Assembly: GCA_934695325.1 (NCBI GenBank)
Contig: CAKUVD010000001.1
Coordinates: forward strand, 186,001-250,000
DNA length: 64,000 nt
Reading direction: 5' to 3'
Source: an uncultured Bacteroidales bacterium
GTDB lineage: Bacteria > Bacteroidota > Bacteroidia > Bacteroidales > UBA932
Under the pieces are notes generated by a model. The model was given only the letters and a program-made list of their open reading frames with translations, was not told the origin of the DNA and did not search any database. Made by a program: the position numbers and the translations under genes. Positions 24,704-31,594 of the stretch are shown one piece after another (position 1 is the first letter of the stretch; each line of letters opens with the position of its first letter).

Positions 24704-25805
24704 CGCACACAAAAATCACAATGATGGAACCGGCCTGGCTCCCGACGGCATCCGTAAGGATTCCCATAGCAGGAGGAATGGCGGCACCGCCGGACACGCC
24801 GGTGACCATAAGCCCCGATATCTCATTGGCCTTGTCCGGATGAGCCTTCATAGCCGCAGAATAAATGATCGGGAAAATGCTGGAGCAGAACGCACCGAGC
24901 AACCCTATCATCACCAATATACCGATCTGCCCCTTCACGAAGAACAGAGCCACAAGAACTGCGGCCGCTGCGACCATATTGACCTTGAAGTACTTGTTCT
25001 CATCAACTCTGGCGAGCAGAAACGAACCGATGAAAGCACCGGCCGTACGGCACACGAAATAGACGCTGGATGCGAGGCCTGCCTTCTCGACCGCCCACCC
25101 GGCACGCTCCATCATAAGCTTGGGGGCTATCGTGTTCACGCCTACGTCAATGCCGACAATGAAGAATATCCCGAGGAAAAGCAGAAATATAGTGCTGTCC
25201 TTAAGCAGCGAGAATGTCTCCTTCAATGATGCGCCCTTTCCGGCCGCGGCCGTTTCAGGGATTCTTACAGCCATAAGCCACAACGCTGATACCAGCGTCA
25301 CTGCGGCATATATCGGGAAAAGATATTGCCAATTGCCGAGGGTTCCGGCTGCGAACGCCGCTATGAACGGGCCGCAGAACGAAGACATAGCCTTGATTAC
25401 CTGGCCAGCAGTCAGCGAACTCGTAAGGGCGTTGCCGCTCACGACATTGGTAAGAAGCGGATTGAGCGACACCTGGAGTATCGTATTGCCAACTCCGAGC
25501 AGTACGAACGCCAACATACATATCGCAAAGTTGTAGTCAAAGAAAGGCAGCAGCATACCGATGAACGTGATCACGTTGCTAAGCTGCACCGTGCGCTTCC
25601 TGCCTATCCTGTTCATCATCAATGCAGAAGGTACAGAGAGCACCAGAAACCACAGGAACACCATCGACGGAATGAGTCCCGCCATAGACTCGCTCAAGCC
25701 GAAATCCTGCTTGACATAACTGGTCGCGATGCCCACGACATCACAGAAGCCCATAACAAAGAAGCCGAAAAGCACCGGCAGGGCCTTATATGAATTCTTG
25801 TTCAT
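24651..25805 (-). CDS. MFS sugar transporter (FucP/NagP-like branch)
   Basis: A 384-residue, 12-helix protein with the N-terminal signature FFVMGFCDVVGIATSYVKQD and NRIGRKRTVQLSN after helix 2-3, plus GVGNTILQVSLNPLL in helix 4, typical of the Bacteroidetes hexose/amino-sugar symporter branch near GluP/FucP. It starts four bases inside the GntR gene, so the pair is translationally coupled. With the ROK kinase upstream it should import and phosphorylate a monosaccharide; the sugar cannot be named from sequence. Confidence 0.82.
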   Translation of the reverse strand: MNKNSYKALPVLFGFFVMGFCDVVGIATSYVKQDFGLSESMAGLIPSMVFLWFLVLSVPSALMMNRIGRKRTVQLSNVITFIGMLLPFFDYNFAICMLAFVLLGVGNTILQVSLNPLLTNVVSGNALTSSLTAGQVIKAMSSFCGPFIAAFAAGTLGNWQYLFPIYAAVTLVSALWLMAVRIPETAAAGKGASLKETFSLLKDSTIFLLFLGIFFIVGIDVGVNTIAPKLMMERAGWAVEKAGLASSVYFVCRTAGAFIGSFLLARVDENKYFKVNMVAAAAVLVALFFVKGQIGILVMIGLLGAFCSSIFPIIYSAAMKAHPDKANEISGLMVTGVSGGAAIPPAMGILTDAVGSQAGSIIVIFVCAIYLVGCSFWLGRKSDA

Positions 25806-26527
25806 TCTTTAGTACATTCTATAGTATAGGTAAATGAGTCAGCGCGGTAATATCCCACGTTATACTCTATCGGGACATTGTTCACGTCCAGCACGTAGCG
25901 CTTCCGCACGAGCACGGGAGCATTCTCCTGGATGCCTAGTTTCTCGGCAAGCTCAGCATTCGCCAGACGCGCATAGATCTGCTCCCTGGAAGTCTTCACC
26001 TTGATGCCGTAGTTCTCGTACAATATGTCATACAGCGGACGGCTCAGGTCTTCTGACACCGACATAGGGATGGACGGATTGAAATACGATATGAAGAAGA
26101 CGAACGGCAAATCAGGCTTTCCTCTCAGCCTCTCAAGACATAGAAGACGTCTGTCCGGCATCGTACCGAGAAACTCGCTGGCCTCGACAGGGGGAAGTTT
26201 CCAACTTATGTGGAGCTCAAAGTTCTGCACCTTGAACCCCATCGCCGACATTTCGTGCGAAAAGCTCATCCAGTTGTTGGCATTGCTCATCACATCCTGC
26301 GGGGCGACATACGTGCCATACCCTTTCCGCCTCACCAGAAGGCCTTCAAACACCAGTTTGTTAATGCCCTGCCTGAGAGTGTTCCTGGAAATGTTCAGTT
26401 CTTTTGAGAGTTCCACCTCGTTAGGCAGAAGCTTGCCGTTACGATATTCTTCTTTCTGTATAAGTTCCCTCAGATATTCTTCAGCCTGCTGATGAAGAGG
26501 GATCGTTGATTTAGGGTTCAATGCCAT
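25802..26527 (-). CDS. GntR-family transcription regulator with UTRA domain
   Basis: The 241-residue protein has a winged HTH at about 10-75 (LRELIQKEEYRNGKLLPNEVELSKEL, NTLRQGINKLVFEGLLVRRKG) and a UTRA ligand domain at about 95-235 (EFLGTMPDRRLLCLERLRG, RKRYVLDVNNVPIEYNVGYY). UTRA regulators of this type bind sugar phosphates. It is co-transcribed with the sugar transporter and probably controls itself and the ROK gene through the shared ATGTTCATACA site found before both. Confidence 0.88.
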   Translation of the reverse strand: MALNPKSTIPLHQQAEEYLRELIQKEEYRNGKLLPNEVELSKELNISRNTLRQGINKLVFEGLLVRRKGYGTYVAPQDVMSNANNWMSFSHEMSAMGFKVQNFELHISWKLPPVEASEFLGTMPDRRLLCLERLRGKPDLPFVFFISYFNPSIPMSVSEDLSRPLYDILYENYGIKVKTSREQIYARLANAELAEKLGIQENAPVLVRKRYVLDVNNVPIEYNVGYYRADSFTYTIECTKE

Positions 26528-26542
26528 CGCTTTCGCACATTA

Positions 26543-26553
26543 ATGTTCATACA
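26543..26553. promoter_or_regulatory. Putative GntR operator, copy 1
   Basis: ATGTTCATACA, overlapping the start-proximal edge of the GntR gene promoter (two bases inside its -7). The same eleven bases occur at 27537-27547 before the ROK gene. Confidence 0.5.
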
Positions 26554-26583
26554 AATATAATGAATTATGGACATAACTGCAAA
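26552..26583 (-). promoter_or_regulatory. Promoter of the GntR/transporter unit
   Basis: Minus-strand TTTG (26583-26580), 20 bases, TATATTTG (26559-26552): full consensus, 25 bases before the GntR ATG. Confidence 0.65.
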
Positions 26584-26616
26584 TCTCTGTCCCATAAGTG
26601 CACTGTCCACTATGCA

Positions 26617-27504
26617 CTACAGGAAAAGTGACGCCGCGCCCATCATTGCCGCCCTGTCCATAAGTTCAGACACGCATACCGTAACGTCACAACAGTTCCT
26701 TGCCAGACCTTCCTCCAGAGATTTTCTGAAAAGAGGATACGCCCTGGAAATGTTCCCTCCAAGCACAAGTTTCCCTGCGCCGAACCTTCTGGCCAAAGGG
26801 CTCACAAAATCAGCAAGCCGTCCGCCGTATTCATCCAGCAGACGTCTAGCCGCAACATCACTGTCATACCGATCAACGACATCCTTGGCACCGCTGACAT
26901 CTATTCCCGTAAGTTCCTTGTACCGGCGGACAAACCACCTCGTGGAGAATGCGGCATCCGCTATGTCACCTTCAAAAGGGATACAATACACCCACCCGTT
27001 GGCAGGCACCCTGTCCCCAGAGACGACCAGTCGCTTAGAATCCACGAAGCCTGATCCGACACCGGTGCCCAGAGTTATCGCCACGACCTTGTCCGCATCG
27101 CGGGCCGCCCCACCGAGGCACTCCCCCAGCGCAAAAGCCGAGGCATCATTGACGAACCTGAACTCAACGGGGCCGATTTTCGGCTGAATGACAGACTTCA
27201 GCGCTTCTCCGACGTTCAAGCCGTAGATTTCCTCGAATTTATCCACTCCGTGTATTTTAGAGATTCCTCTCTCATAATCAAACGGCCCCGGCAGAGCCAT
27301 TCCCACATCCGAGACAGGCTCACCGAGAAGAGATGCCGTCTCTAGGATATTGGACGCCCAACCGCCAATGATGCCCGACGCGGTATCCTTGCTGTCAATC
27401 GGAGTCGTCACCGGATCCGTACATATTTTCCCAGAGGTTATCTCTATTACAGATGAGCACACGTGGGAACCTCCCACATCTACTCCAATAGCATATTTTT
27501 TCAT
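26617..27504 (-). CDS. ROK-family sugar kinase
   Basis: The 295-residue protein shows the phosphate-1 loop GVDVGGSHVCSSV, the sugar loop GMALPGPFDYERG and NDASAFALGE, and the phosphate-2 loop ITLGTGVGSGFV. The cysteine-rich zinc motif (CxCGxxGCxE) common in ROK proteins is absent; the aligned stretch reads VYCIPFEGDIADA. Glucokinase or N-acetylhexosamine kinase activity is likely. The ATG at 27504 puts the first strand at residue 2; an ATG eight codons upstream is possible. It is the first gene of the sugar locus, with its own promoter. Confidence 0.85.
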   Translation of the reverse strand: MKKYAIGVDVGGSHVCSSVIEITSGKICTDPVTTPIDSKDTASGIIGGWASNILETASLLGEPVSDVGMALPGPFDYERGISKIHGVDKFEEIYGLNVGEALKSVIQPKIGPVEFRFVNDASAFALGECLGGAARDADKVVAITLGTGVGSGFVDSKRLVVSGDRVPANGWVYCIPFEGDIADAAFSTRWFVRRYKELTGIDVSGAKDVVDRYDSDVAARRLLDEYGGRLADFVSPLARRFGAGKLVLGGNISRAYPLFRKSLEEGLARNCCDVTVCVSELMDRAAMMGAASLFL

Positions 27505-27533
27505 TTCGCCTATAATATATTCACACAAAATGC

Positions 27534-27551
27534 TATATGTTCATACATATA
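27534..27551. promoter_or_regulatory. Putative GntR operator, copy 2 (palindromic)
   Basis: TATATGTTCATACATATA, a near-perfect palindrome that contains the ATGTTCATACA also found before the GntR gene. It lies just downstream of the -7 element of the ROK promoter, over the likely transcription start, as expected for repression. Confidence 0.55.
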
Positions 27552-27558
27552 ATAAGCG

Positions 27559-27589
27559 CAAATTTATAACATCCTTCTCTAATCTGCAA
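27559..27589 (-). promoter_or_regulatory. Promoter of the ROK kinase gene
   Basis: Minus-strand TTG (27589-27587), 20 bases, TAAATTTG (27566-27559): full consensus spacing. The leader is about 50 bases and contains the operator-like palindrome. Confidence 0.6.
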
Positions 27590-27661
27590 CACCCTCTTTA
27601 ATTCCGGAAACTGAGAGGAATAAGAGCCTGGCGTCATCGGACGCGACCGGAGAACAACAAA

Positions 27662-27698
27662 GCAAAAAATAAAGGCTGTGCTCCATCGGAACACAGCC
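27662..27698 (-). terminator. Intrinsic terminator after the cyclotransferase gene
   Basis: GGCTGTG (27674-27680) pairs with CACAGCC (27692-27698), the stem being extended by TCC/GGA. On the minus strand it is followed by TTTATTTTTTG. It ends the pyrG/cyclotransferase transcript. Confidence 0.75.
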
Positions 27699-27798
27699 GT
27701 CCTCTAATAAAAACTGATATAAATAGGGCCTCACGGCTTTTATTCCGCTAATTTAACAATTCCGCAGCAATCCCACAAACATTTGGAGGCATTATTTA

Positions 27799-27808
27799 CC
27801 CCCCCCCC
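27799..27808. repeat. Homopolymer C10/G10 tract in a 3' region
   Basis: Ten C on the plus strand, 22 bases past the stop of the cyclotransferase gene and about 100 bases before its terminator. No promoter or ORF is disrupted that I can see. Confidence 0.9.
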
Positions 27809-27830
27809 GACGGAAATCGCTATAAAACAA

Positions 27831-28688
27831 TCACTTAATTTCCTCCAACACGACCTCGTACAGCCGGCACCAGTTCTTTCCAGTCAGATAAATCCTGCCG
27901 TCAGCCGGATTCCTCGCAATGCCGTTCAGGACATCCGTATCATCCGTACGCAGACTATCGGGAAGAAGCCCGGAACAGTCAATGATGCCAGTGACATTGC
28001 CGTCCGAAGGGTCTATGACCACTATCATATCCGTAAGATAGACATTGGCCCAGACCTTGCCGTCAATGTACTCCAGCTCATTGAGTTCAGAGACAGGCCG
28101 CCCGTTCAGCCTGACATTCACAGTCCTCACAGTACGGAAACTGTCATCCATAAAAAAGAGGTCAGAAGAGCCATCACTGGCGATAAGATACTCTCCATCA
28201 GTGGTAAGTCCCCATCCCTCACGAGGATACGAATACGTGGTCTTATACTCCAGAGTATTCGCGTCATATACAAATGCGACATTGTTCATCCACGTGAGGA
28301 TGAATATGTTGCCGTCCTTCTCCACAGACCCCTCTATAAAATATTTTCTGTCGAAATCCAGGCGAAATTCAGGCCTCCCAGTACCAATGTCCACCTTCCT
28401 GAATGTCGATTTTCCATTCAGTCCCGTGGACTCGTACATCTGCCCGTCATAGAAGAAAAGTCCCTGCGTATATGAAGTGACATCGTGAGGAAATTCATTG
28501 ACAACCTTTACTTTATACTGAACAGGCTTGATTTTCCTTGACGCCCCGGCATTGACCTTGACCGCTGTCCTGGAAGACTCCGGTGCCGACGCCGTGGACT
28601 TGGAGCCTGACGCATTGGCACAAGACGCCAGCGACAACGGAAGCGCCGCCGCCAGCATCAGCATTGACCTGAACACTTTCCGCATCAT
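27831..28688 (-). CDS. Glutaminyl-peptide cyclotransferase (bacterial Glu_cyclase_2 type), lipoprotein
   Basis: A 285-residue lipoprotein (lipobox LSLASC, Cys near 23) followed by a five-bladed propeller typical of plant/bacterial glutamine cyclotransferases. Blade signatures are DVTSYTQGLFFYDGQMYEST, VEKDGNIFILTWMNN and YIDGKVWANVYLTD, with NGIARNPADGRIYLTGK at the end. These enzymes form N-terminal pyroglutamate on exported proteins. The gene abuts pyrG without a gap (pyrG stop at 28689), so it probably rides on the pyrG transcript. Confidence 0.88.
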   Translation of the reverse strand: MMRKVFRSMLMLAAALPLSLASCANASGSKSTASAPESSRTAVKVNAGASRKIKPVQYKVKVVNEFPHDVTSYTQGLFFYDGQMYESTGLNGKSTFRKVDIGTGRPEFRLDFDRKYFIEGSVEKDGNIFILTWMNNVAFVYDANTLEYKTTYSYPREGWGLTTDGEYLIASDGSSDLFFMDDSFRTVRTVNVRLNGRPVSELNELEYIDGKVWANVYLTDMIVVIDPSDGNVTGIIDCSGLLPDSLRTDDTDVLNGIARNPADGRIYLTGKNWCRLYEVVLEEIK

Positions 28689-30320
28689 CTAAAGTGCGCT
28701 CTCTGCGCCACGCAGCTTACGATACTCCATTGCAGCCTTGACGAATGCGACAAATATCGGCTGCGGCTTCTCCGGCGTGCTCTTGTATTCCGGATGGAAC
28801 TGGACACCGATGAAGAACGGATGCGTCGGGATCTCCACAATCTCCACGAGACCGGTCTCCGGGTTACGGCCTGTAGCCTTCAGACCGGCAGACTCCATCT
28901 GAGCGAGGAAATCACTGTTGAACTCATATCTATGCCTGTGGCGCTCGGAGATAATCTCGGAGCCATAAACCTTGTATGCTAGCGAATTCTTGTCCAGCTG
29001 GCACTCATAAGCGCCCAGACGCATCGTACCGCCCTTTATGGTGGTGCTCTTCTGATCCTCCATAAGGTCGATGACCGGATAAGGGGTAGAAGGATTCACC
29101 TCAGTAGACGCAGCCTCCTTCATCCCGAGCACATCTCTCGCGAACTCCACTACGCACATCTGCATACCGAGACAGATTCCGAAGAACGGGATATTGTGCT
29201 CACGCGCATACTTGATCGCTGTCACCTTGCCTTCGAGACCACGCTCACCGAACCCAGGAGCGACCAGGATGGCATCCATCCCTCCGACCTTCTCCTCGAC
29301 ATTCGTCGGGTCAATGAATTCACTCTGGACAGTATGCACATTCACCTTGCACTCATTGGCGGCACCTGCGTGAACGAAGGACTCGAGAATGGACTTGTAT
29401 GCGTCCTGCAGCTCGACATATTTTCCGACAAGGGCGATATCCACCTGATGCTTAGGGTGATAGAGCCTATCCAGGAATGCCTTCAGATTCGTGAAGTCTG
29501 GTTCCGGAAGGTCGTTGATGTGGAAATGGCTGAGAATCATCTCGTCGAGACGCTCCCCTTCCATATTCAGAGGAACCTGGTAGATAGACGGAGCATCGAT
29601 CGACTGGATGACGTGGCCCGGCTTCACATTGCAGAACAGGGCGACTTTCCTTCTGATCTCAGGAGTAAGTTCCTTCTCGGTACGGCAGACAATTACGTCA
29701 GGATGCACGCCGGCCTGCTGAAGCATCTGCACAGAATGCTGCGTAGGCTTGGTCTTCAGCTCCTTGGCAGCACGGAGATATGGCACCAGCGTAAGATGTA
29801 TGCTTGCGAGATCCTCCTCCGGGAGTTCCCACTGCAACTGACGGATGGCCTCCAGGAACGGCTGAGACTCCATATCGCCGACTGTTCCGCCGACCTCGGT
29901 GATGATGACATCGAACTTGCCGGACTTGCCCAGAAGAAGCATACGCCTCTTGATCTCGTCTGTGATATGAGGAATTATCTGTACAGTCTTTCCGAGATAT
30001 GCGCCCTCACGCTCCTTATTGATTACAGTGTAATATACCTTTCCCGTGGTGACGTTGTTCGCCTTCGTCATATGAACACCCAGGAATCGCTCATAATGTC
30101 CGAGGTCAAGATCCGTCTCCGCACCGTCATCAGTCACATAGCACTCGCCGTGCTCATACGGATTCAATGTTCCCGGGTCAATGTTGATGTACGGGTCGAA
30201 TTTCTGAATGGTGACTCTGAGCCCCCTGGCCTGCAAAAGTTTAGCTAATGATGCGGCGATGATACCCTTTCCGAGCGAGGAAGCCACACCCCCTGTCACG
30301 AAGACGTATTTTGTGTTCAT
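28689..30320 (-). CDS. pyrG: CTP synthase
   Basis: The 543-residue protein is full length. The amidoligase domain, about 1-270, carries the P-loop FVTGGVASSLGKGIIAASLA and the UTP/Mg region ECYVTDDGAETDLDLGHYERF. The class I glutaminase domain, about 295-535, carries the nucleophile in FFGICLGMQM and the His-Glu pair in GVQFHPEY. It makes CTP from UTP, ATP and glutamine. Promoter-like TAAATTTG lies 29 bases upstream of the ATG. Confidence 0.98.
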   Translation of the reverse strand: MNTKYVFVTGGVASSLGKGIIAASLAKLLQARGLRVTIQKFDPYINIDPGTLNPYEHGECYVTDDGAETDLDLGHYERFLGVHMTKANNVTTGKVYYTVINKEREGAYLGKTVQIIPHITDEIKRRMLLLGKSGKFDVIITEVGGTVGDMESQPFLEAIRQLQWELPEEDLASIHLTLVPYLRAAKELKTKPTQHSVQMLQQAGVHPDVIVCRTEKELTPEIRRKVALFCNVKPGHVIQSIDAPSIYQVPLNMEGERLDEMILSHFHINDLPEPDFTNLKAFLDRLYHPKHQVDIALVGKYVELQDAYKSILESFVHAGAANECKVNVHTVQSEFIDPTNVEEKVGGMDAILVAPGFGERGLEGKVTAIKYAREHNIPFFGICLGMQMCVVEFARDVLGMKEAASTEVNPSTPYPVIDLMEDQKSTTIKGGTMRLGAYECQLDKNSLAYKVYGSEIISERHRHRYEFNSDFLAQMESAGLKATGRNPETGLVEIVEIPTHPFFIGVQFHPEYKSTPEKPQPIFVAFVKAAMEYRKLRGAESAL

Positions 30321-30348
30321 ATTCGTTTGTTTATCTTTAACAGGGGTA

Positions 30349-30356
30349 CAAATTTA
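30349..30356 (-). promoter_or_regulatory. -7 element TAAATTTG of pyrG
   Basis: Exact TAnnTTTG on the minus strand, 28 bases before the pyrG start; the -33 match is poor. Confidence 0.45.
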
Positions 30357-30402
30357 ACCAAATTTTAGAGATAACGAAGCATTTACGGGAAAGTTTTCCG
30401 AA

Positions 30403-30444
30403 CAAAAAAACGGTGCGTGCGGAATCCATTGTCCTGCACGCACC
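30403..30444 (-). terminator. Intrinsic terminator of the polysaccharide locus
   Basis: GGTGCGTGC (30412-30420) pairs perfectly with GCACGCACC (30436-30444). On the minus strand seven T follow. It lies 26 bases after the stop of the last locus gene. Confidence 0.85.
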
Positions 30445-30470
30445 ATAGTCCAAGCACGGCCAAAGGCCTG

Positions 30471-31589
30471 TCACCGCCTCGTGACGGACTTTATGAACTC
30501 GGCCTCAGACTCGCTGTACGGAGTCCCGTCAGGATTCAGGACATCGTGGAACCAAAGTTCAGGTTCCTCCATAAAAGGAATCTTCTTTCCGTCCTTATCC
30601 ACAAAGTTCCACCTATAGTGGCACTGCATGGCCCCTTTTACCAACCCGAAGCTGTAAGCCGCCACTTTTTCTTTCTTCAACACAGGCAGAACGGTCTCGA
30701 ATGTACTGCCGAACGGCCTTGCAAGATACTCGGTACAGAAAATCGGACGGTTGAAGGTCTTCATCAGGTCAATGAATCTCTGCATCTCTTCCGCCGGCTG
30801 ATAGCAGTGGATGCTCAGCACGTCGCAGTTTTCACAAAGGAACGTCACAGTAGGAAAACGTGTCGTAAGGTTTCCGCTGCGGCTCAGAGGACGAGTGTAT
30901 ATCGGAGCCGTGAGGGGCTGCGAAGGGTTCACCTCACGAGCCCACTCGAAGACTTTTTTCAATAGAGGATAGGTATGGCACGCAGGGACGTTCTCCGGTT
31001 CATTATACAGACACCAGGCTATGATGCGGCTGTCATCCTTGAAATGACTGAGCACGTCCTGTTCATATTCCTTCACCCAGTCCCACTGCGCAGGGTCGTT
31101 CACTGTCTCGATGCCTGGCGTCTGCGCCCAGATACTGTTATGAATGCCCGGGACAGGCTCTATCTTCTCATCGACATAGCGGTCTCTCGACCCTCCGTTC
31201 GTGAACAGAGTGACAAGGCTGCTGATGCCGTGGCTGTCGGCAATCTGAAGGAACTGCTCGATATGTGCGAAAAAGGCGTCACGGTCCGCGCTCCAGACTT
31301 TGTCGTGAAGGAAGATACGGACACTGTTGAATCCGAGTCCTTCAGCCCAGCCGAGTTCCTTGTCTATCTCGGCTGGATTCCAGGTGCTCGTCTGCCACAT
31401 CTGTATCTGGTTCCCAGCATAAGCCGGGACATAGTCACACCCCACGGGCCATTCCCTGGCGGCATACCATTCATTGGCCTTCTCTTCTGACCAACGCTCA
31501 GCGACAGGCTTTTCACAGTTACAGGAAGCAATGGCCGCCGCAGAGAGCAGCCCGACCAATGAAAATCTTATGAACTTCTTCATCGTCAT
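30471..31589 (-). CDS. Clan-A glycoside hydrolase (GH5-like), lipoprotein
   Basis: A 372-residue lipoprotein (lipobox AIASC) with a TIM-barrel hydrolase: strand-2 FNSVRIFLHD, the acid/base in IIAWCLYNEPEN and the nucleophile in PIFCTEYLAR, plus DVLSIHCYQP between them. This is the retaining clan GH-A layout. GH5-like mannanase/glucanase activity is a guess from overall form, and the exact family needs a profile search. It is the last gene of the locus, five bases after the fimbrillin/beta-helix gene and just before the terminator. Confidence 0.82.
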   Translation of the reverse strand: MTMKKFIRFSLVGLLSAAAIASCNCEKPVAERWSEEKANEWYAAREWPVGCDYVPAYAGNQIQMWQTSTWNPAEIDKELGWAEGLGFNSVRIFLHDKVWSADRDAFFAHIEQFLQIADSHGISSLVTLFTNGGSRDRYVDEKIEPVPGIHNSIWAQTPGIETVNDPAQWDWVKEYEQDVLSHFKDDSRIIAWCLYNEPENVPACHTYPLLKKVFEWAREVNPSQPLTAPIYTRPLSRSGNLTTRFPTVTFLCENCDVLSIHCYQPAEEMQRFIDLMKTFNRPIFCTEYLARPFGSTFETVLPVLKKEKVAAYSFGLVKGAMQCHYRWNFVDKDGKKIPFMEEPELWFHDVLNPDGTPYSESEAEFIKSVTRR

Positions 31590-31594
31590 CGTAA

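Noticed and set aside
29196..30248. 350-codon frame antisense to pyrG, and many other long antisense frames
   Set aside because: They mirror strongly conserved genes, have no start context and give compositions without domain logic.
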